Source: Holophagaceae bacterium
Lineage (GTDB): Bacteria > Acidobacteriota > Holophagae > Holophagales > Holophagaceae
DNA: 17,852 nt
Assembly: GCA_025353305.1 (NCBI GenBank)
Contig: JANXQX010000318.1
Location: forward strand, 1 to 17,852
Reading direction: 5' to 3'
The number at the start of each line of letters is the position of its first letter. The stretch's first letter is position 1. Below the pieces are notes generated by a model. That model searched no databases. It saw nothing but the letters and a program-made list of their open reading frames with translations, and was not told where the DNA came from. The position numbers and the translations under genes are program-made. This document shows, in pieces, positions 1 through 7,037 of this stretch.

Positions 1-938
1 ATGTGCTTGGTGAGCATGGTCAGGTGTCCGCCGGAGACCGCACGGATTTCCACCTCCTTGGCCACGCGTTTCCAATCGTACTTGGGGCGTTCTTCGCGGG
101 CCTCATCGGCTGAATAGAGGACGCTGAGGCGGCCAGGGTAGGGCTGGGGGAAATAGTCCACGCAAGCCTTCCAGTAGAGCTGCAGAAGAGCCTGCCGGCG
201 ATGTTCCAGCGAAAGGGGGCTAACATCCACCACAGATGCACTGTTGACGACGGGGGTCGGGAGCGCCGCAAGGCCTGGAGAAATCAATACCAAGGCGTCG
301 ACCTGTTCACCCCGCTGAATGAGCCGCCTTGCCATGTCGAAGGCGACGAGGGCCCCGTTGCAGTGACCGCCGAGGCGATAGGGGCCGTGAGGCTGGAACT
401 CGAGCAGGGCCTTGAGTTGATCGGTAGCCATCTCCCCGATGGTGGGCGGGACGAGCGGCCCCGCCAGGCCGTGGGGTGGGAGTGTGTAGAATCCCTGGTC
501 CCGCCCAATATGCCGAGCCAGATTGACGCAGTAAAAGCCGCCTCCGTTGAAATCGCCATGCAGGTAGAAGAAGCGCCCTTCGGGTGCGCCTTTCTGCACC
601 TCCACGACCCGCGGCCGGCCAATGGAGCCGTTCTCGGCGATGAGCGCAGCGGCCAATTGTTCAATGGTGGCTCCGGCCAATAAAATTTCCGGCGAAATTT
701 CCGCGCCCAGCAGGGCTTCGGCCTCCATGAGCATGTCCGCGGCCAGGAGGGAGTCCCCTCCCAACTCGAAAAAATTGTCCAGGATACCCACCGGACGCAG
801 GCCCAAACTGTCTTCCCAGAGTTCCACCAGCAGGACTTGAAGGGGATCTTCCGGGGGTTTGTAGACCCCCCGGATCTTGGTGCCCAGGTCCGCGGGGCCT
901 GGGGCAGGAACTCCAGGCGGTTTGGGGGGGGTGTCCAT
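1..938 (-). CDS. Carrier protein (PCP/ACP)-thioesterase didomain protein, C-terminus cut by the window edge
   Basis: About 312 residues are visible and the frame is still open at base 1. Residues 30-100 form a peptidyl/acyl carrier domain with the phosphopantetheine motif DNFFELGGDSLLAADML (Ser63, codon 752-750). Residues 120-312 are an alpha/beta-hydrolase thioesterase of the type I NRPS kind. The nucleophile elbow is GGHCNGALVAFDMARRL, so the nucleophile is Cys193 (codon 362-360) rather than Ser. The GGHLTML motif supplies the likely catalytic His305, so only a short tail is missing. The strand that normally ends in the catalytic Asp reads LVLISPG, with Ser where Asp is usual. The family releases or transfers an acyl or peptidyl group from a carrier; no adenylation or condensation domain is seen here. 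The ATG at 938 is preceded by an in-frame TGA 12 bases upstream and by a GAGG, which fixes the start. A C8 run lies just inside the gene. It shares strand with the methyltransferase and GT41 gene upstream, 191 bases away. The domain assignment is sure; the substrate is unknown. Confidence 0.88.
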   Translation of the reverse strand, partial: MDTPPKPPGVPAPGPADLGTKIRGVYKPPEDPLQVLLVELWEDSLGLRPVGILDNFFELGGDSLLAADMLMEAEALLGAEISPEILLAGATIEQLAAALIAENGSIGRPRVVEVQKGAPEGRFFYLHGDFNGGGFYCVNLARHIGRDQGFYTLPPHGLAGPLVPPTIGEMATDQLKALLEFQPHGPYRLGGHCNGALVAFDMARRLIQRGEQVDALVLISPGLAALPTPVVNSASVVDVSPLSLEHRRQALLQLYWKACVDYFPQPYPGRLSVLYSADEAREERPKYDWKRVAKEVEIRAVSGGHLTMLTKH

Positions 939-1129
939 GAATGGCCTCGATCAAATGAATGTTTTGGACTCAGGGTAAAGGTCAATTGTTCCATAAGGGG
1001 GACCTGTTCGGCACTTATTAACGGGCCTCGGGGTGTCGCTGGCCTGATGCTGGATTACCAATATGGCGGGATCGCAGACTGCTGCGCGGACGCACCTCTG
1101 ATGGCTGAATTAGGGGTCGGACAGGACAG

Positions 1130-1681
1130 CTATTTGATGGCTTCCAAATTAAGGCTCATCAGGGTTCCTTTCTCCTTATCCATGTGCGGGATATAGGCCT
1201 GGGAGTAATCGTCCACGTGGGCATGTTCGGTAGTGCGCCAATCCCAGGACCTCACTTCCTTGAATCCGGCTTTCAAAAGCAGAACGGTCAAAAAGTGCTG
1301 GTCGAAGACCATTTTATGAAAATCGTATTCGTTGCGCTGGCCTCCGCAGATGAGGCCGACAAGGCCATTCAGCCCATCCTCGATGCCACGCTCGTAGTAG
1401 AGGTTGGCACAGGCCGCAAAGTCCGGGACCGCCAACCTCAGGACCCCACCGGGTTTTAAAATTCGAAGCCACTCCTTCAGAACCGCTTCGACTTCATTCC
1501 GGCCGAAATGCTCCAACAGGTGGCAAGCGTAGATGAGGGATACCGAATCATCCGTGATGAACGGAAGGCGCTCCACCGGGGCCACGTGATCCACATGGGG
1601 CCAAGCCTCGATGTCAATATGGATGAACCCAGGGATATGCCGAGAGCCTGGCCCCAGGTGGAGTTTGATGTTTTCAGTCAT
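1130..1681 (-). CDS. Class I SAM-dependent methyltransferase
   Basis: This 183-residue protein resembles the small predicted SAM methyltransferases (Methyltransf_11 type) common in polysaccharide loci. Motif I is degenerate but recognisable as KLHLGPGSRHIPGFIHID (residues 6-23), with the acidic residue ending strand 2 at D23. LPFITDDSVSLIYACHLLEH (39-58) is the typical post-II region, and LRILKPGGVLRLAVPDF (72-88) is the classic motif before strand 5. The substrate cannot be told; a sugar hydroxyl or a glycan end is reasonable from context. The start ATG lies one base after the TGA of the upstream GT41 gene (TGATATG on the minus strand), and I see no separate Shine-Dalgarno. Translation is therefore probably coupled, and the two proteins are likely made together. 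Confidence 0.88.
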   Translation of the reverse strand: MTENIKLHLGPGSRHIPGFIHIDIEAWPHVDHVAPVERLPFITDDSVSLIYACHLLEHFGRNEVEAVLKEWLRILKPGGVLRLAVPDFAACANLYYERGIEDGLNGLVGLICGGQRNEYDFHKMVFDQHFLTVLLLKAGFKEVRSWDWRTTEHAHVDDYSQAYIPHMDKEKGTLMSLNLEAIK

Positions 1682-1682
1682 A

Positions 1683-3572
1683 TCAAAACGCAGTCGTGGC
1701 GAAGCCGTGCTTGAGATTCCATTTCTCTACTATAGCCTCGAAGATCGGGGAGATTTTCTTCGCGAAGGCCACTGAATCCAGGAATGGAGGCTTGGCAGCC
1801 ATGCCTGCCTGGATGCGTTGCCCGATCGCCAATCGATAGTCAGCATCGGAACCCAGCTTGACTGCGAGCTCCACGTAGTCATCTGGATCCCTGGCGATCA
1901 GCTCTTCCAAACCCAACTCCCGGAGGAATGCCGAGGCTTGAGCGAAGCGATGGGTGCGCCCGTCCATCGCCACAATCGGGATACCGACCTCCAGAGGATC
2001 CTGGAGCGAGGTCGCGCCTGAATAGGGAAACGAATCCAGGTAGATATCGGCAGAACGAAGCAATTCTAGTACGTCCCCGGAGCTGGGCAATGTAGCCACG
2101 GAAATCAGGCGGCTTTTGTCAACGCCATGGGCATGAAAAAGCCTTTTCAGGCTCTCGAACAACTCTCCCGATGCGTAAGCTGTCCCCCAACCGGGGCTGA
2201 AAGGGTAAATCAACAGCCGCGATCCTGGGGTGGCAGCCAGAATTTTCACCCAGGACTCACGCAGTTCGGGCAAAAGCTTATAGAAATTGGCCCCGGAAGC
2301 GAAGACCACCGCGCTTCCTGGAATGCCTAGAGAGGCTCGGTCCAGTGGCAACCCGGATGGCCGGGGGCGGTCGCTGAAACTGAAGCAGACGGCGGAGCCT
2401 TCCATCCGAACCAGTTCCTCACTGTAGTCGTTCTCCGCTGAAGCATCTGGTTCAGCCAACGTGCCAGCGATGAATACGTCCATCTCGGGCAAGCCGGTGC
2501 TGAAGGGCGAGCAGATCGATGAAACCTGCACCCTGGCTAATCGTTCGGTACCCATTACGGTGAGGGCGCTAATTGAGCAGGACATGTTCGTCCCGTAAAA
2601 CAGGAGATCCAAATCGTAATCTCGAATCGCCCTAGCGGATTCCTCCAAATCATCGGAAAGGACTACCGCGCGGTCCGCTCTGGAAGCGCAGTATTCCGCT
2701 AATGGATCTTGGGTGGTTTTCATCGCGAGCAGGGTGATGTCAAAGCGGGAGCGATCTAGATGCTCGAATATGGGCAGGGTGGCGCAAGTTTCAGCGCCAT
2801 GTTCAAAGTGGGGCCTCAGGACCCCTAGTCGAATCCTCCCTTTCGCGGCCGCTGGCCCGAAGGAAGGTGGAGGAAGAATTGAACGCGAGGGCGGGTAGAG
2901 GCTTTGAAACAGGCAGCCGCGTTTTTCGATGATGGGGCGTGGGTTTCCTTGCTGAAAATAAAAAGGCACGAAGTCCAGATGGAGGAGGCAATGGGCAGCG
3001 ATCATATCCGCTTTTTTCGGGTCGCTCACTTGGATGGACTTCAGGGCTGAAGCCACGACGTTGTCCAGATGGGCGCAGTGGCGCTCAACATCTCCAGGCC
3101 AAGTGAAATAATTCCTGCGTAGGAGCAAGTAAGTCATTGCCGGATCCATCAGCCATTCGGGGAGGCTACTGAAGTCGAAGGCCGTCCCCAGGCGATCCGC
3201 AGGTTTTAGACACATGGCTGCAAGCAGCGCCCGGAGGCCTTCAGGTTCCGAAAACCCTTTAGCAAGGTCCGCCTCTATCTGCCCAAGGGTTTGGATGTCC
3301 TCTGGTGTGGAGGGTTGATTGCTGATCGCACTCTGGATCAATAATCGGGTGGCTTCGCCCAGAGCTCCGCTGAATCGGAACTCAAGGGCCGAAACTTCAG
3401 TCGCCATCCATCGTTCAGCGGCTTCACGACGCAGCCGCAGTGCGGAGTTCTGGGCTTGTGGCCCTAGTGCGAATATCTGCTTGATCTTCTCCAGCAATTG
3501 AAATTCCCCAGACGATTGCAGGGGTGTGGAGAAGGCCATCGAGTTGGAATCGAAAGTCATGGCGTTGGGCAT
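1683..3572 (-). CDS. GT41-family (SPINDLY/O-GlcNAc transferase-like) glycosyltransferase
   Basis: This is a 629-residue protein. Residues about 245-610 match the catalytic region of GT41 enzymes: RIRLGVLRPHFEHG (246-259), NDYSEELVRMEGSAVCFSF (381-399), VVFASGANFYKLLPE (422-436), the Rossmann-like ADIYLDSFPYSGATSLQDPL (508-527), and VGIPIVAMDGRTHRFAQAS (529-547). Lys432 aligns with the lysine that contacts the nucleotide diphosphate in human OGT. Known members transfer GlcNAc or hexose from UDP or GDP donors to Ser/Thr or Asn of proteins, in the cytoplasm. The N-terminal 240 residues are helical-looking, but I could not find the TPR repeats usual in this family. The ATG at 3572 has AGGA directly against it; an in-frame ATG at 3560 is the alternative. 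The gene heads a minus-strand group with the methyltransferase and the carrier-thioesterase. The fold is fairly certain; donor and acceptor are not. Confidence 0.86.
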   Translation of the reverse strand: MPNAMTFDSNSMAFSTPLQSSGEFQLLEKIKQIFALGPQAQNSALRLRREAAERWMATEVSALEFRFSGALGEATRLLIQSAISNQPSTPEDIQTLGQIEADLAKGFSEPEGLRALLAAMCLKPADRLGTAFDFSSLPEWLMDPAMTYLLLRRNYFTWPGDVERHCAHLDNVVASALKSIQVSDPKKADMIAAHCLLHLDFVPFYFQQGNPRPIIEKRGCLFQSLYPPSRSILPPPSFGPAAAKGRIRLGVLRPHFEHGAETCATLPIFEHLDRSRFDITLLAMKTTQDPLAEYCASRADRAVVLSDDLEESARAIRDYDLDLLFYGTNMSCSISALTVMGTERLARVQVSSICSPFSTGLPEMDVFIAGTLAEPDASAENDYSEELVRMEGSAVCFSFSDRPRPSGLPLDRASLGIPGSAVVFASGANFYKLLPELRESWVKILAATPGSRLLIYPFSPGWGTAYASGELFESLKRLFHAHGVDKSRLISVATLPSSGDVLELLRSADIYLDSFPYSGATSLQDPLEVGIPIVAMDGRTHRFAQASAFLRELGLEELIARDPDDYVELAVKLGSDADYRLAIGQRIQAGMAAKPPFLDSVAFAKKISPIFEAIVEKWNLKHGFATTAF

Positions 3573-3806
3573 TCCTAAAAGGCGTTTCAGCTTGAATTTG
3601 AGCCGGGTCAGTCGAGGAGCATCGATTCGCCTTTGCGTCCTGAATGCTTGGCCGCATCATATTGAGGAAGAACGCGTCGGGATATTGCATCATAACCGGA
3701 AACGCTGCAATCCCATTGGCGACGCTGCTTCCCAGCGAGGGAAGGCCTGCAAGCCGGGACTGGGATATTCTTAAATCCCGATAGCCCACGATGTATTCGG
3801 TTGTTT

Positions 3807-3811
3807 GGAGG
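3807..3811 (+). promoter_or_regulatory. Ribosome binding site choosing the GTG start of the FkbM gene
   Basis: GGAGG stands six bases before the GTG at 3818. An in-frame ATG at 3791 is the longer option, but it has no Shine-Dalgarno and follows an in-frame TAG by six bases. Confidence 0.7.
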
Positions 3812-3817
3812 ATCGCT

Positions 3818-4684
3818 GTGTTCAGTCTGATCGAAATGCTTGGCGCTGCGTGTCCTACACTCCAGGTGATCGATGTGGGCGCAATGTGGTTTGGGCTTGA
3901 CAATCTCGCGCATAAGGCGCTTTTAAAAGGCGACATCGCCAGGGTCATCGGATTTGAGCCAGTGCAGGCTGAGTGCGAAAAGCTGAATGCCATGAATATG
4001 AGGCATCATTCCTACCTGCCTTATTTTATTGGTGACGGCACCGAGCGAACCTTTTACCTCACCAACCATTCGATGACCTCATCGTTATATCCGCCCAACG
4101 AAAGACTGCTCAGGCGCTTCAATCAATTGCACGAATTCACCACCACCATCAAGACCGATCGAGTGCAGACAAAACGGCTGGATGACATCGCAGAGATCAC
4201 CCGAGTGGATTTCATCAAGTGTGATGTCCAGGGGGGCGATCTTGACGTGCTCAAGGGGGCGGAACGCCACCTCGCGAAGACTCTTGTGGTGCAGGTTGAA
4301 GTGGAATTCGTGCCGCTCTATGAGGGGCAGCCTCTCTTCGCGGAAATAGACATCTATCTCAGGGGCCTGGGATTCATCCTGCATACATTCAATGATATGA
4401 CCGGTCGTGCGATGAAACCGTTGATCGTCAACGGGGCCCTCGACAAAGCCGTACGCCAGGTGATGTGGGCGGATGCCATCTTCATCAAGGACTTTGAACG
4501 CTTCGATGGTCTCGGCGGCGAGGATCTGCTCAAAATGGCAGTGATTCTGCATGAGGTCTACGGCTCTTATGATCTCGTCCAGTTCGCCCTTTATCACTAC
4601 GATCTCAAGACCCAGGCCGGCATCTGGCCGAAGTACATGAAGCAACTCACCGGGCAGATTCCGATGGAGACACCCGCTGTGTGA
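3818..4684 (+). CDS. FkbM-family SAM-dependent methyltransferase
   Basis: This is 288 residues from the GTG start. LQVIDVGAMWFG (15-26) is the SAM-binding motif I. VIGFEPVQAECEKL (43-56) carries the acidic residue that binds the ribose of SAM. VDFIKCDVQGGDLDVLKGAE (130-149) is the FkbM signature, usually written as lkiDvEGaE..vL.Ga. FkbM-type enzymes O-methylate hydroxyls, including sugars in glycans and lipopolysaccharide, so a sugar-capping role fits here. The C-terminal 70 residues (from about 220) extend beyond the usual domain and show no motif I know. The start is set by the GGAGG at 3807. The gene is transcribed away from the GT41 gene across a 245-base gap and is followed after 91 bases by the TPR-fucosyltransferase-like gene. 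Some stretches are AT-richer than the efflux genes. Confidence 0.88.
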   Translation: MFSLIEMLGAACPTLQVIDVGAMWFGLDNLAHKALLKGDIARVIGFEPVQAECEKLNAMNMRHHSYLPYFIGDGTERTFYLTNHSMTSSLYPPNERLLRRFNQLHEFTTTIKTDRVQTKRLDDIAEITRVDFIKCDVQGGDLDVLKGAERHLAKTLVVQVEVEFVPLYEGQPLFAEIDIYLRGLGFILHTFNDMTGRAMKPLIVNGALDKAVRQVMWADAIFIKDFERFDGLGGEDLLKMAVILHEVYGSYDLVQFALYHYDLKTQAGIWPKYMKQLTGQIPMETPAV

Positions 4685-4775
4685 TGGACCTGGTCATGCC
4701 CGATCGATTCCAATCTCGAACTAGCCCTGGAAGGCCCCGCCCACCGCTCTTCTCATGATTTTATAAGAGTTCTAC

Positions 4776-6074
4776 GTGACCCCGCCACCCTCCGGAAAAC
4801 CTGATGAAAATATAGCTATTCCAACCTATGAAACGCTGACCGCGCATGCAATCCATGCGTTGGACTATGGCAATTTCCCACGAGCTGAAATGGTCATCCG
4901 GATGGGGCTTGAGTTCTGGCCTGATGATGCGGATCTGTTCAACCTCTTAGGAGCTGTTGCATTCCAGATCGGTTGCATCCCTGAAGCCCGCGACCTGTTC
5001 GCAAAGGCTGTAGCTTTAGCACCGGATTGGCCGATGCCTGCGGCCAACTTGCGCGCCATGGGGGCGCTTGGTTCACCATTCCAGCCTGTAACCAGGCCAG
5101 GCACTGGGCAACGTTTCCTCGTGATCAAAGCGTGGGGCTGTGGTTTCTGGTCGGATGTGGATCATGTGCTCGGTCAATTATTGTTGGCCGAGATTACCGG
5201 CCGCGCCCCTGCAATCGATTGGGGAAAAGGCAGCCGTTTTTCACCACGGGATGGACGCGATGCCTGGACGCTCTTTTTTCAACCGGTCTCTTCTGTCTCC
5301 GTCTTCGATCTGCTCCCAATGGCGGTGAGCGGAGATTCGGTTTTTCCTCCGAAGTGGACCGGTGCAATGCTTGGACGAAAGGAGATCAACCGTTTCAGCG
5401 GGGAAGGGTCGCGTCTCTCGGGGCTTGCTTTGCTCAACCGGCCAGAATCCATCGTTGTCAGCGATTACCACACCAGCGTCAAGACTCTATCGTTTTGGAT
5501 CCCCAAAGATCATCACCTTCATGGAAGAACGGTGCCCGACATCTATCGGTACCTATGCGAGACCTATCTTCGACCTGAAGCATCCATCGCCATCGAGGTT
5601 GAGCGGTTCCGGACGGTGCATTTCCCGAACCGCCGGACTTTGGCAGTGCATGTCCGAGGGACGGACAAGGCAGCAGAAATGAGTTCTTTGGCGGAATTGA
5701 ACCAGCGGGCTCTGTTGGAGGCTCGCAAGTTCGCGGACGAAACCGGCGCCGATGCCATCTTCCTTGCAACTGATGAAAGTGCCGTGGTATCTAGCTTTCA
5801 TGAGGTGTTTGGCGAAAGGCTCATCACGACACAAGCGACTCGCACCAGTGGTTCCATCGGCCTACATTCGCGCTCTGATTTGCGTGGCGATGCCTTGGGT
5901 CGAGAAGTTTTAATCGACACATTGTTGATGTCGTCAGCCGACGCCTTTTTGGGCAATGGCCGCAGCAACGTTTCGGCAATGGTCGAGCATCTGAAGGACT
6001 GGCCGGAAGGATGCCTCCAGTTGATGGAGAAAAGCATTCATTACGAATTGAATACTTTTCTGACACCGCCTTGA
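4776..6074 (+). CDS. TPR protein with fucosyltransferase-like (GT23/GT65-type) domain
   Basis: This is a 432-residue protein. Residues about 18-95 form two TPR-like helical repeats (for example LFNLLGAVAFQIGCIPEARD followed by FAKAVALAPDWP). From about 112 onward it resembles the NodZ/FUT8 and protein O-fucosyltransferase superfamily. WGCGFWSDVDHVLGQLLLAE (120-139) resembles the N-terminal donor-domain loop. LAVHVRGTDK (289-298) matches the H-V-R-x-T-D-K motif that binds GDP-fucose. IFLATDES (328-335) and FLGNGRSNVSAMV (391-403) match the other two conserved blocks. The likely role is transfer of a 6-deoxyhexose to a glycan or protein, with the TPRs possibly holding the acceptor. The start is GTG at 4776 with AAGAG seven bases before it; the only nearby ATG is out of frame. 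The family call is from short motifs, so the donor remains uncertain. Confidence 0.72.
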   Translation: MTPPPSGKPDENIAIPTYETLTAHAIHALDYGNFPRAEMVIRMGLEFWPDDADLFNLLGAVAFQIGCIPEARDLFAKAVALAPDWPMPAANLRAMGALGSPFQPVTRPGTGQRFLVIKAWGCGFWSDVDHVLGQLLLAEITGRAPAIDWGKGSRFSPRDGRDAWTLFFQPVSSVSVFDLLPMAVSGDSVFPPKWTGAMLGRKEINRFSGEGSRLSGLALLNRPESIVVSDYHTSVKTLSFWIPKDHHLHGRTVPDIYRYLCETYLRPEASIAIEVERFRTVHFPNRRTLAVHVRGTDKAAEMSSLAELNQRALLEARKFADETGADAIFLATDESAVVSSFHEVFGERLITTQATRTSGSIGLHSRSDLRGDALGREVLIDTLLMSSADAFLGNGRSNVSAMVEHLKDWPEGCLQLMEKSIHYELNTFLTPP

Positions 6075-6191
6075 TCCACCATTAAATAGGGTTAAAGTCA
6101 CCTCCTCTTCATGGACAGCCTGAAGTCCTGCGATACTAGCCGCTCCGTTCCATCCATCCACCGACTCCAGATGAAGCCCACCGGACATGCA

Positions 6192-7004
6192 ATGCCTCAG
6201 ATCTCCTTCATCACTACCTGCATGGGACGGCTCGACCACCTGCGGCAGAGCCTGCCGACCTGGCTGGTCCAACCCGATAGTGAAGTGGTGGTGGTGGACT
6301 ACTCCTGCCCACAGCAGAGTGGGGAGTGGGTGGAGCGCACCCGCCCCGACGTGAAAGTGGTCCGGGTACCGAATGAGCCCTACTTCAACCTGTCCAGGGC
6401 GCGGAATGCCGGGGCTGGGGCCGCATCCGGGCGATGGCTTTGCATGGTGGACGCTGATGTACTGATGGCGCCGGATTTTACCGCCGCACTAAGACACCTG
6501 CTGGACACGGGGTACTTTTTCAGGGTGGAGCAGGGAGCGCGTCACGATCAGGCCGGCACGACCCTAATTTCCCGTGACGCTTTCAATGCCGTCGGCGGCT
6601 ATGACGAGGTCATTGAAGGATGGGGTGCCGAAGACCACGACATCTACCTCCGCTTGCAGCACGAAGGACAGCGCCGGGCCCATTTCCCGGCGCGCCTGCT
6701 CTCCTCAATCCCCCATGGAGACGACCTGCGCACCCAGCATGCCGCCATCAGGAACCGCCTCCTGGGTTGGAATGTGAACCGCCTCTACATCGAAGGGAAG
6801 ATGACATTGATGAGGCTGCTGGGTTCCCCCCCTGCCCTTGAGACAAGGCGATCTTTATATGCCCTGGTCCGCCGGGCGGTAATGGAAAATGCTGGAAAAA
6901 AGGAGGTCCGCGTGGAGCTTTCCCTGGGCCCAGGTCCTCGGGCCACCCACGCGAACGTGGAATATAGCGTGGTGCTGATCCTGAAGAATCCTGCGGCGGG
7001 TTGA
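6192..7004 (+). CDS. GT2-family glycosyltransferase with galactosyltransferase-type C-terminal domain
   Basis: This is a GT-A fold glycosyltransferase of 270 residues from the chosen start. ISFITTCMGRLDHLRQSLPT at the N-terminus is the first GT2 strand and helix. VVVVDYSCP is the second strand. FNLSRARNAG and WLCMVDADVLM give the nucleotide-sugar and metal-binding DxD (here DAD). GGYDEVIEGWGAEDHDIYLR is the Glyco_transf_7C motif that includes the probable catalytic base region. It transfers a sugar from a nucleotide donor in the cytoplasm or at the inner membrane. I chose ATG at 6192 because the domain begins there. In-frame ATGs at 6111 and 6171 would add 27 or 7 residues, but none has a clear Shine-Dalgarno. 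It is the last gene of the plus-strand glycan group and converges on the efflux operon, 33 bases away. Confidence 0.85.
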   Translation: MPQISFITTCMGRLDHLRQSLPTWLVQPDSEVVVVDYSCPQQSGEWVERTRPDVKVVRVPNEPYFNLSRARNAGAGAASGRWLCMVDADVLMAPDFTAALRHLLDTGYFFRVEQGARHDQAGTTLISRDAFNAVGGYDEVIEGWGAEDHDIYLRLQHEGQRRAHFPARLLSSIPHGDDLRTQHAAIRNRLLGWNVNRLYIEGKMTLMRLLGSPPALETRRSLYALVRRAVMENAGKKEVRVELSLGPGPRATHANVEYSVVLILKNPAAG

Positions 7005-7037
7005 TCCATCGATTTGGGGGTGAAGATCCGTCGGTGC

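Noticed and set aside
284..994. A 236-codon minus-strand frame rich in Trp, Ser and Pro.
   Set aside because: It lies in a different frame from the carrier-thioesterase, whose motifs are unmistakable. Its composition is that of a shifted reading frame. Only its first 20 codons might matter, and those are noted as a separate finding.
4085..4645. A 186-codon minus-strand frame opposite the FkbM gene.
   Set aside because: The plus strand has clear FkbM motifs and a strong ribosome site; the reverse frame shows no family signature.
7005..7037. Convergent gap searched for a bidirectional terminator.
   Set aside because: I found no inverted repeat with a T-run in the 33 bases.
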